A program made the position numbers and the translations under genes. From assembly GCF_003330845.1 (NCBI RefSeq), contig NZ_CP026121.1, forward strand, positions 7,979,501 through 8,043,500: a stretch of DNA of 64,000 bases, written 5' to 3'. Shown here one piece after another: positions 26,448 to 35,162 of this stretch (its first letter is position 1; each line of letters opens with the position of its first letter). The notes under the pieces are model-generated. The model was not told the DNA's origin and ran no database searches. It worked only from the letters and a program-made list of their open reading frames with translations. Source of the stretch: Streptomyces sp. Go-475 (GTDB lineage: Bacteria > Actinomycetota > Actinomycetes > Streptomycetales > Streptomycetaceae).

Positions 26448-27497
26448 ATGGTGACACTGGCCCAGGTGGCCGCGGCCGCGGGCGTCTCCCCCAGTACGGT
26501 GAGCTACGTCCTCAGCGGCAAACGGGCGATCTCCGGGCCCACCCGGGCCAGGGTGGAGGAAGCGATCGAACGGCTCGGTTACCACCCCCACGCGGGTGCC
26601 CGGGCGCTGGCGGGCCGACGCTCCCACATCATCGGGCTGGTGGTGCCGCTGCACACCGACGTCTATGTGCCGATCATGATGGAGATCGCCATATCGGCCA
26701 CCGTAACGGCACAGCGGCATGGTTACGACGTCCTGCTCCTGACCAACGACGAGGGACCCGACGGCGTGCGCCGCGTGGCCCGCAGCGGGCTGGCCGACGG
26801 CGTCATCCTGATGGACGTCCAGCTGGATGATCCGCGTATCGCGGTACTGCGGGAGACGGGGATCCCGGCCGCGCTGATCGGCCTGCCCGCGGACTCGCAC
26901 GGACTGGCCTGCGTGGACCATGACTTCGTCCGGGCCGGCGCGCTGTGCGTGGAGCATCTGGCGGATCTGGGGCACCGCGAGGTCGCCCTCATCGGCTACG
27001 CCCCGGCTGTGTACGCGAGGCACGCCGGGTACGCGGAGCGCACCCTGACCGGTTTCCGGCAGGCGGCGGCGGAGCGGGGACTGCGCGTGCTGCACCGCCC
27101 GTGCAAGGGCACCTACGAGTCCACCGCCGGGGTACTTGCCGGGGTCCTCGCCGACCGGCCCGCCACCACGGGCTTCGTCGTACAGAACGAGAAGGCCATC
27201 GGCCCGCTGCTGTCCTTGCTGCGGAACTTCGGCCGGGCCGTGCCCGAGGAGGTGTCGGTGGTGGCGCTGTGCCCGGAGGAACTGGCCGAGCGGCACTCAC
27301 CCCGGCTGACCGCGGTGACCGGGCCGGCGAAAGACCTCGGCAGGCGGGCCCTGGAGTTGGTGAGGTCCCGCCTCGACGGGCGGACGACCGACGAGGTCAC
27401 CCTGCTCGCGCCGGTACTCACCACCCGCGAGAGCTCCGGTACGGCACTCCTGCGGCACCCGTCACGTGTCTCGCGTCGAGCCGGAAGGCTCGGATGA
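26448..27497 (+). CDS. LacI-family regulator of the importer operon
   Basis: This 349-residue repressor has the LacI helix-turn-helix VTLAQVAAAAGVSPSTVSYVLSGKRAIS at its very N-terminus, the hinge YHPHAGARALAGRR and a sugar-binding core domain. It lies 73 bases after the permease and is probably part of the same transcript. A candidate operator is the palindrome at 22503-22516. The ATG at 26448 is followed by GTG, so a one-residue shorter product is possible. Confidence 0.92.
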   Translation: MVTLAQVAAAAGVSPSTVSYVLSGKRAISGPTRARVEEAIERLGYHPHAGARALAGRRSHIIGLVVPLHTDVYVPIMMEIAISATVTAQRHGYDVLLLTNDEGPDGVRRVARSGLADGVILMDVQLDDPRIAVLRETGIPAALIGLPADSHGLACVDHDFVRAGALCVEHLADLGHREVALIGYAPAVYARHAGYAERTLTGFRQAAAERGLRVLHRPCKGTYESTAGVLAGVLADRPATTGFVVQNEKAIGPLLSLLRNFGRAVPEEVSVVALCPEELAERHSPRLTAVTGPAKDLGRRALELVRSRLDGRTTDEVTLLAPVLTTRESSGTALLRHPSRVSRRAGRLG

Positions 27498-27539
27498 GAG
27501 AAACGACCGTCCGATCGAAAGTTTCCCGACCGGAGCAAT

Positions 27540-28427
27540 TCATGTTTCCGAGCTTCCCCGCTGCGGGGCGCGCACGGTCGCCGGCCCTGGCGTATCCGGG
27601 CTCCGGGTGTCCTGTACGACGGTCTGAGCGGCGCGGATGCTTCGCGGGGAGGCCCCGAGTTGGCGGCGACAGGCCTTGTTGAACGCCTGGAGGTCGGGAA
27701 TGCCGACGGAGGAGGCGACAGCGGGGATGGACAGCGTGGTGGCGCGCAGGAAGTGCCGCGCCCGCTCCATGCGCCGGGCGCGGAGGTAACCGACGACCGT
27801 CTCCCCGGTGGCGGCGCGGAACAGCCGGGTCAGATGGTTGTGCGAGACGCCCGCCGCCTTCGCGATCTCGGGTACCGTCAGCGGTTCCGCCAACCGGGCC
27901 TCGATGAGCGCCACAGCGGCCGCGACCGCGGGGTGGGCGGTCTGCGGGCCCCCCGATCTCGGCGGTGCGAGCTGGGCGACCCGCCACAGGGCGGCCCACA
28001 CCTCGGCCGCCGCCCGCGCCGGAGTGTGCGGCCAGGCTGCCAGCGCCTCCTGCAACTGTCCGGACAGCAGGCTGAGTTCGGGCCCGGTGTCCTGGATCAG
28101 CGGGACACACAGGGATCTGCCGGCCGCATCCAGACGCAGATGCACATAGACGTGCTCGGAGCGGCCCCGGTAGTGGTAACGCACCTCGGTGCCGGGCGGA
28201 ATGAGGCTGACCCTGCCGGGACGGATCGTGTGGGGGGTGCCGTTCACGGTGAGATCGGCCTCATAGCGGTAGAGGTGGAACTGCCACAGGTCCGGCAGGA
28301 GGAACTCGTCCACGTGCCCTGCCGGCCCGTGCACGCCGACACCGACGGCGGCGACCGCGGGAGGCTTGTCGAGATGGGCGAGGACCGTGCGCATCGACAC
28401 ATGCACCCCTTCGGAGTGGGGAACCAT
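27540..28427 (-). CDS. AraC-family regulator
   Basis: This 295-residue protein has an N-terminal cupin-like ligand domain (GRVSLIPPGTEVRYHYRG) and two C-terminal helix-turn-helix motifs (LTVPEIAKAAGVSHNHLTRLFRAATGETV and SIPAVASSVGIPDLQAFNKACRRQLG). The start is uncertain: ATG 28427 lacks a ribosome site, whereas ATG 28394, 11 codons in, follows GAAGGGGTG. It is divergent from the PhyH-like gene, 71 bases away, and is its likely regulator. Confidence 0.9.
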   Translation of the reverse strand: MVPHSEGVHVSMRTVLAHLDKPPAVAAVGVGVHGPAGHVDEFLLPDLWQFHLYRYEADLTVNGTPHTIRPGRVSLIPPGTEVRYHYRGRSEHVYVHLRLDAAGRSLCVPLIQDTGPELSLLSGQLQEALAAWPHTPARAAAEVWAALWRVAQLAPPRSGGPQTAHPAVAAAVALIEARLAEPLTVPEIAKAAGVSHNHLTRLFRAATGETVVGYLRARRMERARHFLRATTLSIPAVASSVGIPDLQAFNKACRRQLGASPRSIRAAQTVVQDTRSPDTPGPATVRAPQRGSSET

Positions 28428-28498
28428 GGTGAGATTCGACCAGTAGAGGGTGAACGCGGCCCACCCGCCGCGGGACGGCCGTGCCTAGCGTAAGGGTC

Positions 28499-29314
28499 AT
28501 GGAGAACAAGCAGGAACTGCTCAGTTCGGTCCAGATGGCGCGCTTCGTGGCGCGGGGGGTGCTCCGCCTGGACGCGGTGGTCCCGGCGGAGATGAACGAC
28601 GAGGGCCTCAGGGTACTGGCGGACGGGGTGCCGCCGGTGCCGTACGGGACGCCGGCGTCCGAGGCGTATGCGGAGGATTCGTTCCTCCGCAGACTGCTGG
28701 AGCTTCCGAAGGTGTCGGGGGCACTGCACAGCCTCGTGGGTCCGAACCCGACGGTGGACCACCACTACGTGCACGTCCGCGAGCCCGACGGAGGCCGGGC
28801 GCAGGAGGTGCACGGGGACGCCATCATCGATGTCCGGCCGGACGCCTTCGACGTGCAACTGATGTACTACCCGCAGGCGGTGACGCTGGACATGGGGGGC
28901 ACCCTGATCGTGCCCGGAAGCCATCTGCGCCGCATCAACGAGTCCGACACCGGCCGCTACCAGAACCTGCGCGGTCAGGACCGGCTGGTCTGCCCGGCCG
29001 GTACGGTGGTGTTTCTGCACCACGGGCTCTGGCACGCCGGCAGGCGCAACGACAGCGACATCGTCCGCTACATGCTCAAGATCCGCTTCAACCCCACGGT
29101 TCGTCAGCGGCTCCTGTGGGACACCTCGGACCTGGACGATCCGCAGGTGATCCGGGAACTGGACGAGATGTTCCCCTGGTACGAGCCGGCGACAGGCCGC
29201 CTGGAACGCTACAACCGCATCCTGTTGTGGCGGGAGCTGACCGGTGACGACGGCTTCGACATCGACTACTGGGTGACCCGGGTCTCCAACCGCCCGCAGG
29301 AGGCAGCGAAATGA
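28499..29314 (+). CDS. Phytanoyl-CoA dioxygenase (PhyH)-family oxygenase
   Basis: This 271-residue protein resembles Fe(II)/2-oxoglutarate oxygenases of the PhyH family: the HxD pair in EVHGDAIIDV, a distal-His region FLHHGLWHAGRRND, and an Arg in RYMLKIRF suited to bind 2-oxoglutarate. I chose ATG 28499, with AAGGGT five bases upstream, rather than GTG 28481. It probably hydroxylates a small organic compound; the substrate is unknown. The next gene overlaps by four bases, and an AraC gene is divergent. Confidence 0.8.
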   Translation: MENKQELLSSVQMARFVARGVLRLDAVVPAEMNDEGLRVLADGVPPVPYGTPASEAYAEDSFLRRLLELPKVSGALHSLVGPNPTVDHHYVHVREPDGGRAQEVHGDAIIDVRPDAFDVQLMYYPQAVTLDMGGTLIVPGSHLRRINESDTGRYQNLRGQDRLVCPAGTVVFLHHGLWHAGRRNDSDIVRYMLKIRFNPTVRQRLLWDTSDLDDPQVIRELDEMFPWYEPATGRLERYNRILLWRELTGDDGFDIDYWVTRVSNRPQEAAK

Positions 29315-29649
29315 CGACGCACTCGGCCCACCCCGCCCCGGCTGCCGGTACGGCCACCGCCCCCGAACTCCGGCAGCAGGTGCTGGTGCTCTATCTGGCG
29401 AACTCCGCCCTCGACTCCTGGGTCGTCGGCTGGTCGTTGTACGACGGCACCGACCAGAACTCACCGACCACGGGGGACAGTGATGAACCGCCGTACGACT
29501 CCGGGTTGGCGGCGCTGCGTGACGGTTGGCGACTCATCCAGGCCGCCCAGCTGATTCCGCCTTATCCGGGCCACGAGTACGACGTGTCCTTCCTCAAGCA
29601 CGAATTCCTCTTCGAACGGATCCGTGACATGCGGACGGAGCACCCATAG
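29311..29649 (+). CDS. Hypothetical protein paired with the PhyH-like oxygenase
   Basis: I do not recognise this 112-residue acidic protein. It has a flexible Ala/Pro-rich start (~1-17), a central WVVGWSLYDG segment and a C-terminal half rich in aromatic residues and charges (YPGHEYDVSFLKHEFLFERI). No membrane segment or signal is visible. The ATG overlaps the PhyH stop, so the two are almost surely translated together and may act together. Confidence 0.7.
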   Translation: MTTHSAHPAPAAGTATAPELRQQVLVLYLANSALDSWVVGWSLYDGTDQNSPTTGDSDEPPYDSGLAALRDGWRLIQAAQLIPPYPGHEYDVSFLKHEFLFERIRDMRTEHP

Positions 29650-29665
29650 ACAAGTGCGCGGCGGC

Positions 29666-30406
29666 TCAGAAGATGGTCACCTCGCGGCTGTAGACGGCGA
29701 ACGAGCGGGACGGGTCGTAGAAGTCGCCGGTCTCGGCGGACCGCTCTCGCAGTGAACGCTCGTACGAGGGGAAGTGGGTCAGCGCTTCGTCCCGGGAGTC
29801 GTAGTACAGGGCAGCGACTCCCAGGTACGCGGGTTCGCCCCCGCCGCCGAAATGGCGCAGCGCCCTCCCGGCCCCCGGCACGTTGCGGTGTTGCACGTAT
29901 CCCCGCAGCGCCTTGGCCTGGGCCTCCTCCGCGTCGAGCACCTCTTCGTGGGCGGCCTGCCACCGATCGGTGACGTCGTCCGGGGCCGGTCCTTCGGGTG
30001 TGTGGACGAAATGGAGTACCTTCACGTGGCTTTCGCCCGCGTCGGGTGCCGGCGGGGCCATGAGTACCGCGGGGCGGGTCAGCAGGGCCAGGGCGCTGGG
30101 CAGGTCGTTGAAGTGGGCGCCGTCGGGACCGATGACCTCGCGCGAGTACGGGTCGGACATCGTGGCGGTCAGCGCCTCCATGTCCTCGAAGTGCAGCTCG
30201 GTGACGGAGTCCCGGCCGAACTCGGTCAGGTACGCCGGGTCCCCCTCGCTGCCGAAGGACGCGTCGAAGACGTGGTTCTGGATGTAGCGCCGGATCCGGA
30301 GAGGGTTCGCGGCGGCCAGGGATCCGTGCACGTGGTGGAGGTAGTGCAGGAAGGCACGGTGGGTCATGCCCGGCTTGCGGCGGATGGCGGCGATCAGATT
30401 CAGCAT
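29666..30406 (-). CDS. EthD-like dimeric alpha/beta-barrel protein with two repeats
   Basis: This 246-residue protein has two related EthD-type halves: residues ~1-115 (LNLIAAIRRKPGMTHRAFLHYLHHVHG) and ~125-246 (VKVLHFVHTPEGPAPDDVTDRWQAAHEEV). EthD-like proteins are small ferredoxin-fold enzymes or accessory proteins in ether, aromatic or polyketide metabolism. The ATG at 30406 follows ACGGGAG; a 714-residue frame extending upstream is an out-of-frame reading of the MFS gene. It lies 107 bases after the MFS gene. Confidence 0.75.
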   Translation of the reverse strand: MLNLIAAIRRKPGMTHRAFLHYLHHVHGSLAAANPLRIRRYIQNHVFDASFGSEGDPAYLTEFGRDSVTELHFEDMEALTATMSDPYSREVIGPDGAHFNDLPSALALLTRPAVLMAPPAPDAGESHVKVLHFVHTPEGPAPDDVTDRWQAAHEEVLDAEEAQAKALRGYVQHRNVPGAGRALRHFGGGGEPAYLGVAALYYDSRDEALTHFPSYERSLRERSAETGDFYDPSRSFAVYSREVTIF

Positions 30407-30513
30407 GAATCTCCCGTAGACGAGTGGTACGAGTGGTGGTCGGCATCGCGGGGACGGCCGTGATGCCGACCCGACGGTGTGTGGTTCTCTCGGCGCAGCG
30501 GCGCCGTAGCAGG

Positions 30514-31797
30514 TCAGCCCGCCATCTGCTCGACCGGTTCCGGGACGGCCGCCGTCCGGCGGCGGACGGCGATGCCGAGTGCGGCGGTGGCGGCGGCTGC
30601 GGCGAGGGCGAGTACCCCCATGGCGCCCGCCAGGGTGCCGACGGCGGAGGTGAGGGCGAGTGCCACGAGCGGGCAGATGAACTGGCCGAGGAAGAAGGAT
30701 CCCGTCCACAGGCCGGTGCCGCGGCCACGGTCGGCGTAGTCGAGCTTGGACATGGCGAGGGTGAGCAGGCTCGGCAGCATGATGCCGCCGCCGAGGCAGT
30801 TGATGACGGCACCGACGGTCAGCACGACGGGGTTGGGAGCGAGCCAGACCACCGCGAAGCCGAGGGCGCACAGGCCGAAGGCGGTGGGCAGCCAGGCTTG
30901 CGGGCTGCGGTCGGCCTTGGCGAAGACGACGGAGCCGATCACGATCGCGGCACTGGTGATGGCGGTGGCCAGTCCGATGATGCCGGTCTCGGTCACGCCC
31001 ATGTCGTCCAGGAGGAACGCCATCTCCACCTGGAGGGTGTAGAAGAGGACGGCGCCGAAGACCGTCAGCGCGCATGTGCCGACCAGCGGACGCCAGGGGA
31101 AGGGCCGCTTGGCCATCGGTTCCGAGACGGTGGGGGAGGGGGCGTCGGCGTGGTCGTCGGGTCGGGGCCGGGGCAGGAAGGCGGCCATGGCGGGGGCGAG
31201 CAGCAGGCTCACGGCGTAGGCCCAGAACGGTGCGCGCCAGCCGGCCGATCCGGCCGCGCCGCCCAGGACGAAGAAGGCCGTCGCGGAGATCGCGGCGCAC
31301 ATCGTCTGCATCGCGAGGTAGCGGTCGCGTTGCCGGCCGGAGTAGTAGTCGCCGAGCAGTGTGGTGCAGCAGGTCATGATGGCGGCTTCGGTGACGCCGA
31401 CGAGGGCGCGGCTGGCGACGATGGCGCCGAGGGAGTCCAGCCACAGGGGCGCGGTGCCGAGGACGGCGTACGCCACGGTCGCTACGACGAGCAGGCGTTT
31501 GCGGCCGAGCCGGTCGACGAGGACGCCGGCGAAGGGGGCCAGCAGGGCCAGCGACAGGGCGGGGATCGTCAGAGCCATGGGGACGAGGGCGTCGACGCCC
31601 GGCACCTCGGCGAAGTGGTTCTGCATCTGGGGCAGGACCGGGGCTATGAGCACGGCGCCCAGGATGGGCAGACAGGCGCCGGCCATCAGCAGTGTGAGGC
31701 GAAGCCGATGTCCGGGACCGGACACGGTCTGCTCGGCCGGGGAGTCCGCGACAGCCTCGGACGGTGGGGACGGGAGCGGGGGCACGGGTGCAGGCAT
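30514..31797 (-). CDS. MFS transporter
   Basis: This 427-residue membrane protein has about 12 predicted helices, the MFS signature DRLGRKRLL between helices 2 and 3, and a long charged central loop (RPRPDDHADAPSPTVSEP). It resembles drug or small-molecule efflux permeases. I chose ATG 31797 (GTGGAG upstream) over ATG 31878. It precedes the EthD-like gene on the same strand. Cargo unknown. Confidence 0.88.
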   Translation of the reverse strand: MPAPVPPLPSPPSEAVADSPAEQTVSGPGHRLRLTLLMAGACLPILGAVLIAPVLPQMQNHFAEVPGVDALVPMALTIPALSLALLAPFAGVLVDRLGRKRLLVVATVAYAVLGTAPLWLDSLGAIVASRALVGVTEAAIMTCCTTLLGDYYSGRQRDRYLAMQTMCAAISATAFFVLGGAAGSAGWRAPFWAYAVSLLLAPAMAAFLPRPRPDDHADAPSPTVSEPMAKRPFPWRPLVGTCALTVFGAVLFYTLQVEMAFLLDDMGVTETGIIGLATAITSAAIVIGSVVFAKADRSPQAWLPTAFGLCALGFAVVWLAPNPVVLTVGAVINCLGGGIMLPSLLTLAMSKLDYADRGRGTGLWTGSFFLGQFICPLVALALTSAVGTLAGAMGVLALAAAAATAALGIAVRRRTAAVPEPVEQMAG

Positions 31798-32037
31798 GCG
31801 GGAACTCCACGGGGCGTGTCGGAGGGGATGGAACGGCGCGGCCGTCGCGGTCGGGCCACCCGGTGTCCGTGGCAGCACGCGACAGGGGTGCCGATGCCGC
31901 TGGGCGTCCCCGGCGGGCTGGCTCGCCGGGCGCCTGTGCGAGCCCGGCGGCAGGTCAAGGGTGCGGCTCGGGCAGCGGGTACTAGATGTGGTCCGGCGCC
32001 GGGTTGAGACGACTATGGGTCAACGGCCGGGCCCTGC

Positions 32038-33051
32038 CTAGCCCCCGTCCGATCGAGATCGAAGATGTGGATCATCCGGGCCTTGGATGCCAGGCACCTG
32101 CACAGACCCGCTATCTCGGTGCGGCCGTGGTGATACGCCGGGCTGGGAGGCGGCCAGCTCCGCTCCTACGCGGGCCGCGGTCTCGCGCAGCCAGATGTGG
32201 GCCGCGTCGTGGGTGTGCACCGGGTGCCACCACAGCGCCTGCTGGAGGGGGACCGCTGCGTAGGGCGGTTCCATGAGGCGTACGGCGGCCACCCCGCTCA
32301 GCAACTCTGCCAGGCGCTGCTGTACCAGGGCGATCCGGCGGGTGCCGGCGACCAGGAAGGGCAGCGCCTGGAAGCTGTCGACGAAGATCTCCACGCGGGG
32401 ATCGACACCGAGCATGCTCAGCTGCCGGGCGGCCGGGGCATCGTAGGCGCGCTGGTAGACGACCCACGGCAGCCGTGCCAGGTCGTCCATGGTCAGCTGG
32501 TCGCCGACCTCGTCGTTCGTCTCGGCCACCAGGAAGGCCCAGCGGTCGGTATACAGGTCGACGGCGGGGAAACCGCTGATGACGCCGCGCGGCATCAGAA
32601 GCCCGTCGGCCGTGCTGAGCAGCGGTGCCGTGTCCTCCGTGACGTCGCTGGGCGTCCGCTGGAAGCGCAGCCGCACCCCCGGGGCCTCGGCGTGCACGGT
32701 CCGGGCGAGCTCGGCGCCGAACACGGTGAGGGCGTAGTCGGAGGTGAGCAGGGTGAACTCGTGCTCCTCGCTGCCCGGGGCGAAGTCGGCCCTGCTGCTG
32801 AAGACCCGTTCCAGCAGGTCGCAGGCGGTCGAGGTGCGGTGCAGCAGAGCGCGGCCGAGGGCGGTCAGTTCGTACTGTTTGCCGACGCGCGCGAGCAGGT
32901 CGTCGTCGAAGTGGCGGCGCAGGCGGGCCAGGGCCGCGCTCATCGCCGGCTGGCTGAGCCCGACGCGCTGCCCGGCGCGGGTGACGTTGCGTTCCTCCAG
33001 CAGGGCCCGCAGGGACAGGACGAGGTTGAGATCGAGGCCGGAGAGGGACAC
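32038..33051 (-). CDS. LysR-family (NodD-like) regulator of the aromatic operon
   Basis: This 337-residue regulator has the LysR helix-turn-helix (LDLNLVLSLRALLEERNVTRAGQRVGLSQPAMSAALARLR, residues ~5-46) and a two-lobed effector domain. The LDLNLL... start and YALTVFGAELARTV segment are typical of the NodD/NahR branch, whose members often sense flavonoids or aromatic acids. The start is GTG 33051 with GGAGGCGTC upstream. It is divergent from the seven-gene aromatic operon, 130 bases away, and is its likely activator. Confidence 0.92.
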   Translation of the reverse strand: MSLSGLDLNLVLSLRALLEERNVTRAGQRVGLSQPAMSAALARLRRHFDDDLLARVGKQYELTALGRALLHRTSTACDLLERVFSSRADFAPGSEEHEFTLLTSDYALTVFGAELARTVHAEAPGVRLRFQRTPSDVTEDTAPLLSTADGLLMPRGVISGFPAVDLYTDRWAFLVAETNDEVGDQLTMDDLARLPWVVYQRAYDAPAARQLSMLGVDPRVEIFVDSFQALPFLVAGTRRIALVQQRLAELLSGVAAVRLMEPPYAAVPLQQALWWHPVHTHDAAHIWLRETAARVGAELAASQPGVSPRPHRDSGSVQVPGIQGPDDPHLRSRSDGG

Positions 33052-33098
33052 GACGCCTCCAGAGCCAGGCCGCCGGCGGCGGCAACATTTGCAGCGCG

Positions 33099-33108
33099 GA
33101 TGATCATC
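33099..33108. promoter_or_regulatory. Palindrome between LysR and aromatic operon
   Basis: GATGATCATC is a perfect 10-bp palindrome in the 130-bp divergent region. AT-rich bases follow (CTAAAGAATCGATTTCCCAGATTA). This is where a LysR protein would bind, but no canonical T-N11-A core stands out. Confidence 0.35.
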
Positions 33109-33181
33109 ATCTAAAGAATCGATTTCCCAGATTACTCGGTGGGGCTCACATTGGTCTCACCGCAATCTGGAGGACATTCCC

Positions 33182-34177
33182 GTGAAACCCGCAGCCGCTT
33201 CCGCGTCCTTCTCCGGACCCTTCGCCCTAGGCGTTCTCTCTGCCCCTGACCAGGCATCTTTCCCCGGTCTTGTGATCCCCGGGGGGCGCGTGCTGGATCT
33301 TCGTACGGCCCTCGGGGAACCGGCCCTGACGGCCCGGGGGATCTTCGACCGCTGGGACGAGATGCTCCCTCGCCTGCACGAGTTCGCGGCCGACGAGACG
33401 GCCGACTGGCGGCCGTTGGAGCACCTGCGGGCGCACGCGCCGGTCGAGCCCCGCCAGGTCTTCCAGTCCGGCGCCAACTACCGGCAGCACGTGATCGACC
33501 TGGAGGTAGCGCACCGCGCCCCCGACGACCCCCGCACCGTCGAGGAGGCCCGTGCGGAGATCGCCGCGGTCATGGACCGGCGAGCGGCCGAGGACCTGCC
33601 GTACGTGTTCATCGGTCTGCCTTGCGCGATCACCGGCCCGTACGACGACGTCGTACTCCCCGCCTGGGCCGAAGAGCCCGACTGGGAGCTGGAGTTGGCG
33701 GCCGTCATCGCCAAGCCCGCCTACCGGGTGTCCGTCGAGGAGGCCATGGAGTACGTCGCCGGCTACACGATCGCCAACGACCTCACCGACCGCGCCACCG
33801 TCTTCCGCCGGGACATGCCCGCCATCGGCACTGACTGGCTGCGCTGCAAGAACGCCCCCGGCTTCACCCCGCTCGGCCCCTGGATCGTCCCGGCCGCCTC
33901 GATCGCCGACCCCGGCGACCTGCGGGTCACGCTGAAGCTCAACGGCGAGACCATGCAGGACGAGTCCACCAAGGACATGCTCTTCGGCATCGCGCGACTG
34001 GTGTCGTACACCTCCCACGCCGCCCGACTCCTGCCCGGTGACCTGCTGCTGACCGGCAGCCCGGCCGGCAACGGCATCCACTGGGGGCGGCTGCTGCGCG
34101 ACGGCGACGTCATGGAGGGGTCGATCACCGGACTGGGCATGCAGCGCACCCGCTGTGTGGCGGAGGAGACGTCATGA
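33182..34177 (+). CDS. Fumarylacetoacetate hydrolase (FAH)-family protein A
   Basis: This 331-residue protein has an FAH C-terminal fold with metal-binding acids in EPDWELELAAVIAK, a long insert between the early GANYRQHV and this segment, and LLPGDLLLTGSPAGNG near the end. Family members hydrolyse or decarboxylate ring-cleavage products in meta-pathways. The GTG at 33182 has GGAGGAC upstream. It is the first gene of the operon and overlaps the cyclase by four bases. The exact reaction is unknown; C-C hydrolysis of the ring-fission product is likely. Confidence 0.88.
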   Translation: MKPAAASASFSGPFALGVLSAPDQASFPGLVIPGGRVLDLRTALGEPALTARGIFDRWDEMLPRLHEFAADETADWRPLEHLRAHAPVEPRQVFQSGANYRQHVIDLEVAHRAPDDPRTVEEARAEIAAVMDRRAAEDLPYVFIGLPCAITGPYDDVVLPAWAEEPDWELELAAVIAKPAYRVSVEEAMEYVAGYTIANDLTDRATVFRRDMPAIGTDWLRCKNAPGFTPLGPWIVPAASIADPGDLRVTLKLNGETMQDESTKDMLFGIARLVSYTSHAARLLPGDLLLTGSPAGNGIHWGRLLRDGDVMEGSITGLGMQRTRCVAEETS

Positions 34178-35139
34178 TCCTGGACCGCCACGACCCCGAA
34201 GGCGCGATCTCCGAGGCCGCCAAGCGGTACTCCAACTGGGGGCGTTGGGGCGAGGACGACGTGCTCGGCACGCTGAACTTCCTCGACGAGGCCAAGCGCC
34301 GGGAGGGTGCCGCGCTGGTGCGGCGGGGCGTGAGTTTCTCGCTGTCGCAGCGGTTCGACATGAACGGGCCGCAGAAGGGCTGGCGCCGCCGCACCAACCC
34401 CGTCCACACCATGCTGGACACGGGAACGGACGCGGCGCTGGGCAACCAGGGCTTCCCGCACGGTATCGGCGGCGCGGACGACGTGATCGCGATGCCGTTG
34501 CAGTGCTCCACCCAATGGGACGGGCTCGGGCACATCTTCGACCACGGCAAGGCGTGGAACGGGCGGGCGGCCGAGAAGGTCGTCACCTCCGAGGGCGATC
34601 TGGTCACCGGCATCGAGCACATGGCGCCGTACGTCGCCGGACGTGGAGTCCTCCTCGACGTCGGCCGGGTGATCGGCGACGAACGGGGAGAACTGCCGGA
34701 CGGTTTCGCGATCACCGAGGACCACCTGACCGCGACGGCCGAGGCGCACGGCGTGGCCGTCGGCCGCGGGGACATCGTCGTCGTCCGGACCGGGCGGCTG
34801 GCGCGCGCCCGCCGCGAGGGCTGGGGCGACTACGCGGGCGGAGACTCTCCCGGTCTGTCCTTCACCGCCGCCGGCTGGCTGCACCGCACCGAGATCGCCG
34901 CGATCGCCACCGACACCTGGGGCTTCGAGGTCCGGCCGAACGAGTTCGACGGCGCGTTCCAGCCGCTGCACCAGGTCGTCATCCCCAACATGGGCCTGCT
35001 GATCGGCGAGATGTGGGACCTCGACACCCTCGCGGACGACTGCGCCCGCGACGGCGTGTACGAGTTCTGGCTCACCGCCGCGCCCCTGCCCATCACCGGA
35101 GCCGTCGGCTCCCCCGTCAACCCCGTAGCCGTCAAGTGA
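34174..35139 (+). CDS. Cyclase-family (kynurenine formamidase-like) metal hydrolase
   Basis: This 321-residue protein belongs to the PF04199 cyclase family in its larger bacterial form. In place of the HxGTHxDxxxH motif of short members it has QCSTQWDGLGHIFDHGKAWNG. Members hydrolyse amide, ester or lactone bonds in small aromatic or dicarboxylic intermediates. The ATG overlaps the previous stop. In this operon it may open a lactone formed after ring cleavage. Confidence 0.87.
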   Translation: MILDRHDPEGAISEAAKRYSNWGRWGEDDVLGTLNFLDEAKRREGAALVRRGVSFSLSQRFDMNGPQKGWRRRTNPVHTMLDTGTDAALGNQGFPHGIGGADDVIAMPLQCSTQWDGLGHIFDHGKAWNGRAAEKVVTSEGDLVTGIEHMAPYVAGRGVLLDVGRVIGDERGELPDGFAITEDHLTATAEAHGVAVGRGDIVVVRTGRLARARREGWGDYAGGDSPGLSFTAAGWLHRTEIAAIATDTWGFEVRPNEFDGAFQPLHQVVIPNMGLLIGEMWDLDTLADDCARDGVYEFWLTAAPLPITGAVGSPVNPVAVK

Positions 35140-35162
35140 CCTTCCCAACAAAGGAGTTGGCC

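Noticed and set aside
30407..31810. A 714-residue protein ending in the EthD-like domain
   Set aside because: The N-terminal two thirds is an out-of-frame reading of the MFS gene; the EthD-like protein has its own start and ribosome site at 30406.
33052..33181. Clear T-N11-A LysR box in the divergent region
   Set aside because: Only a GATGATCATC palindrome is visible; no convincing LysR core with matching arms was found.
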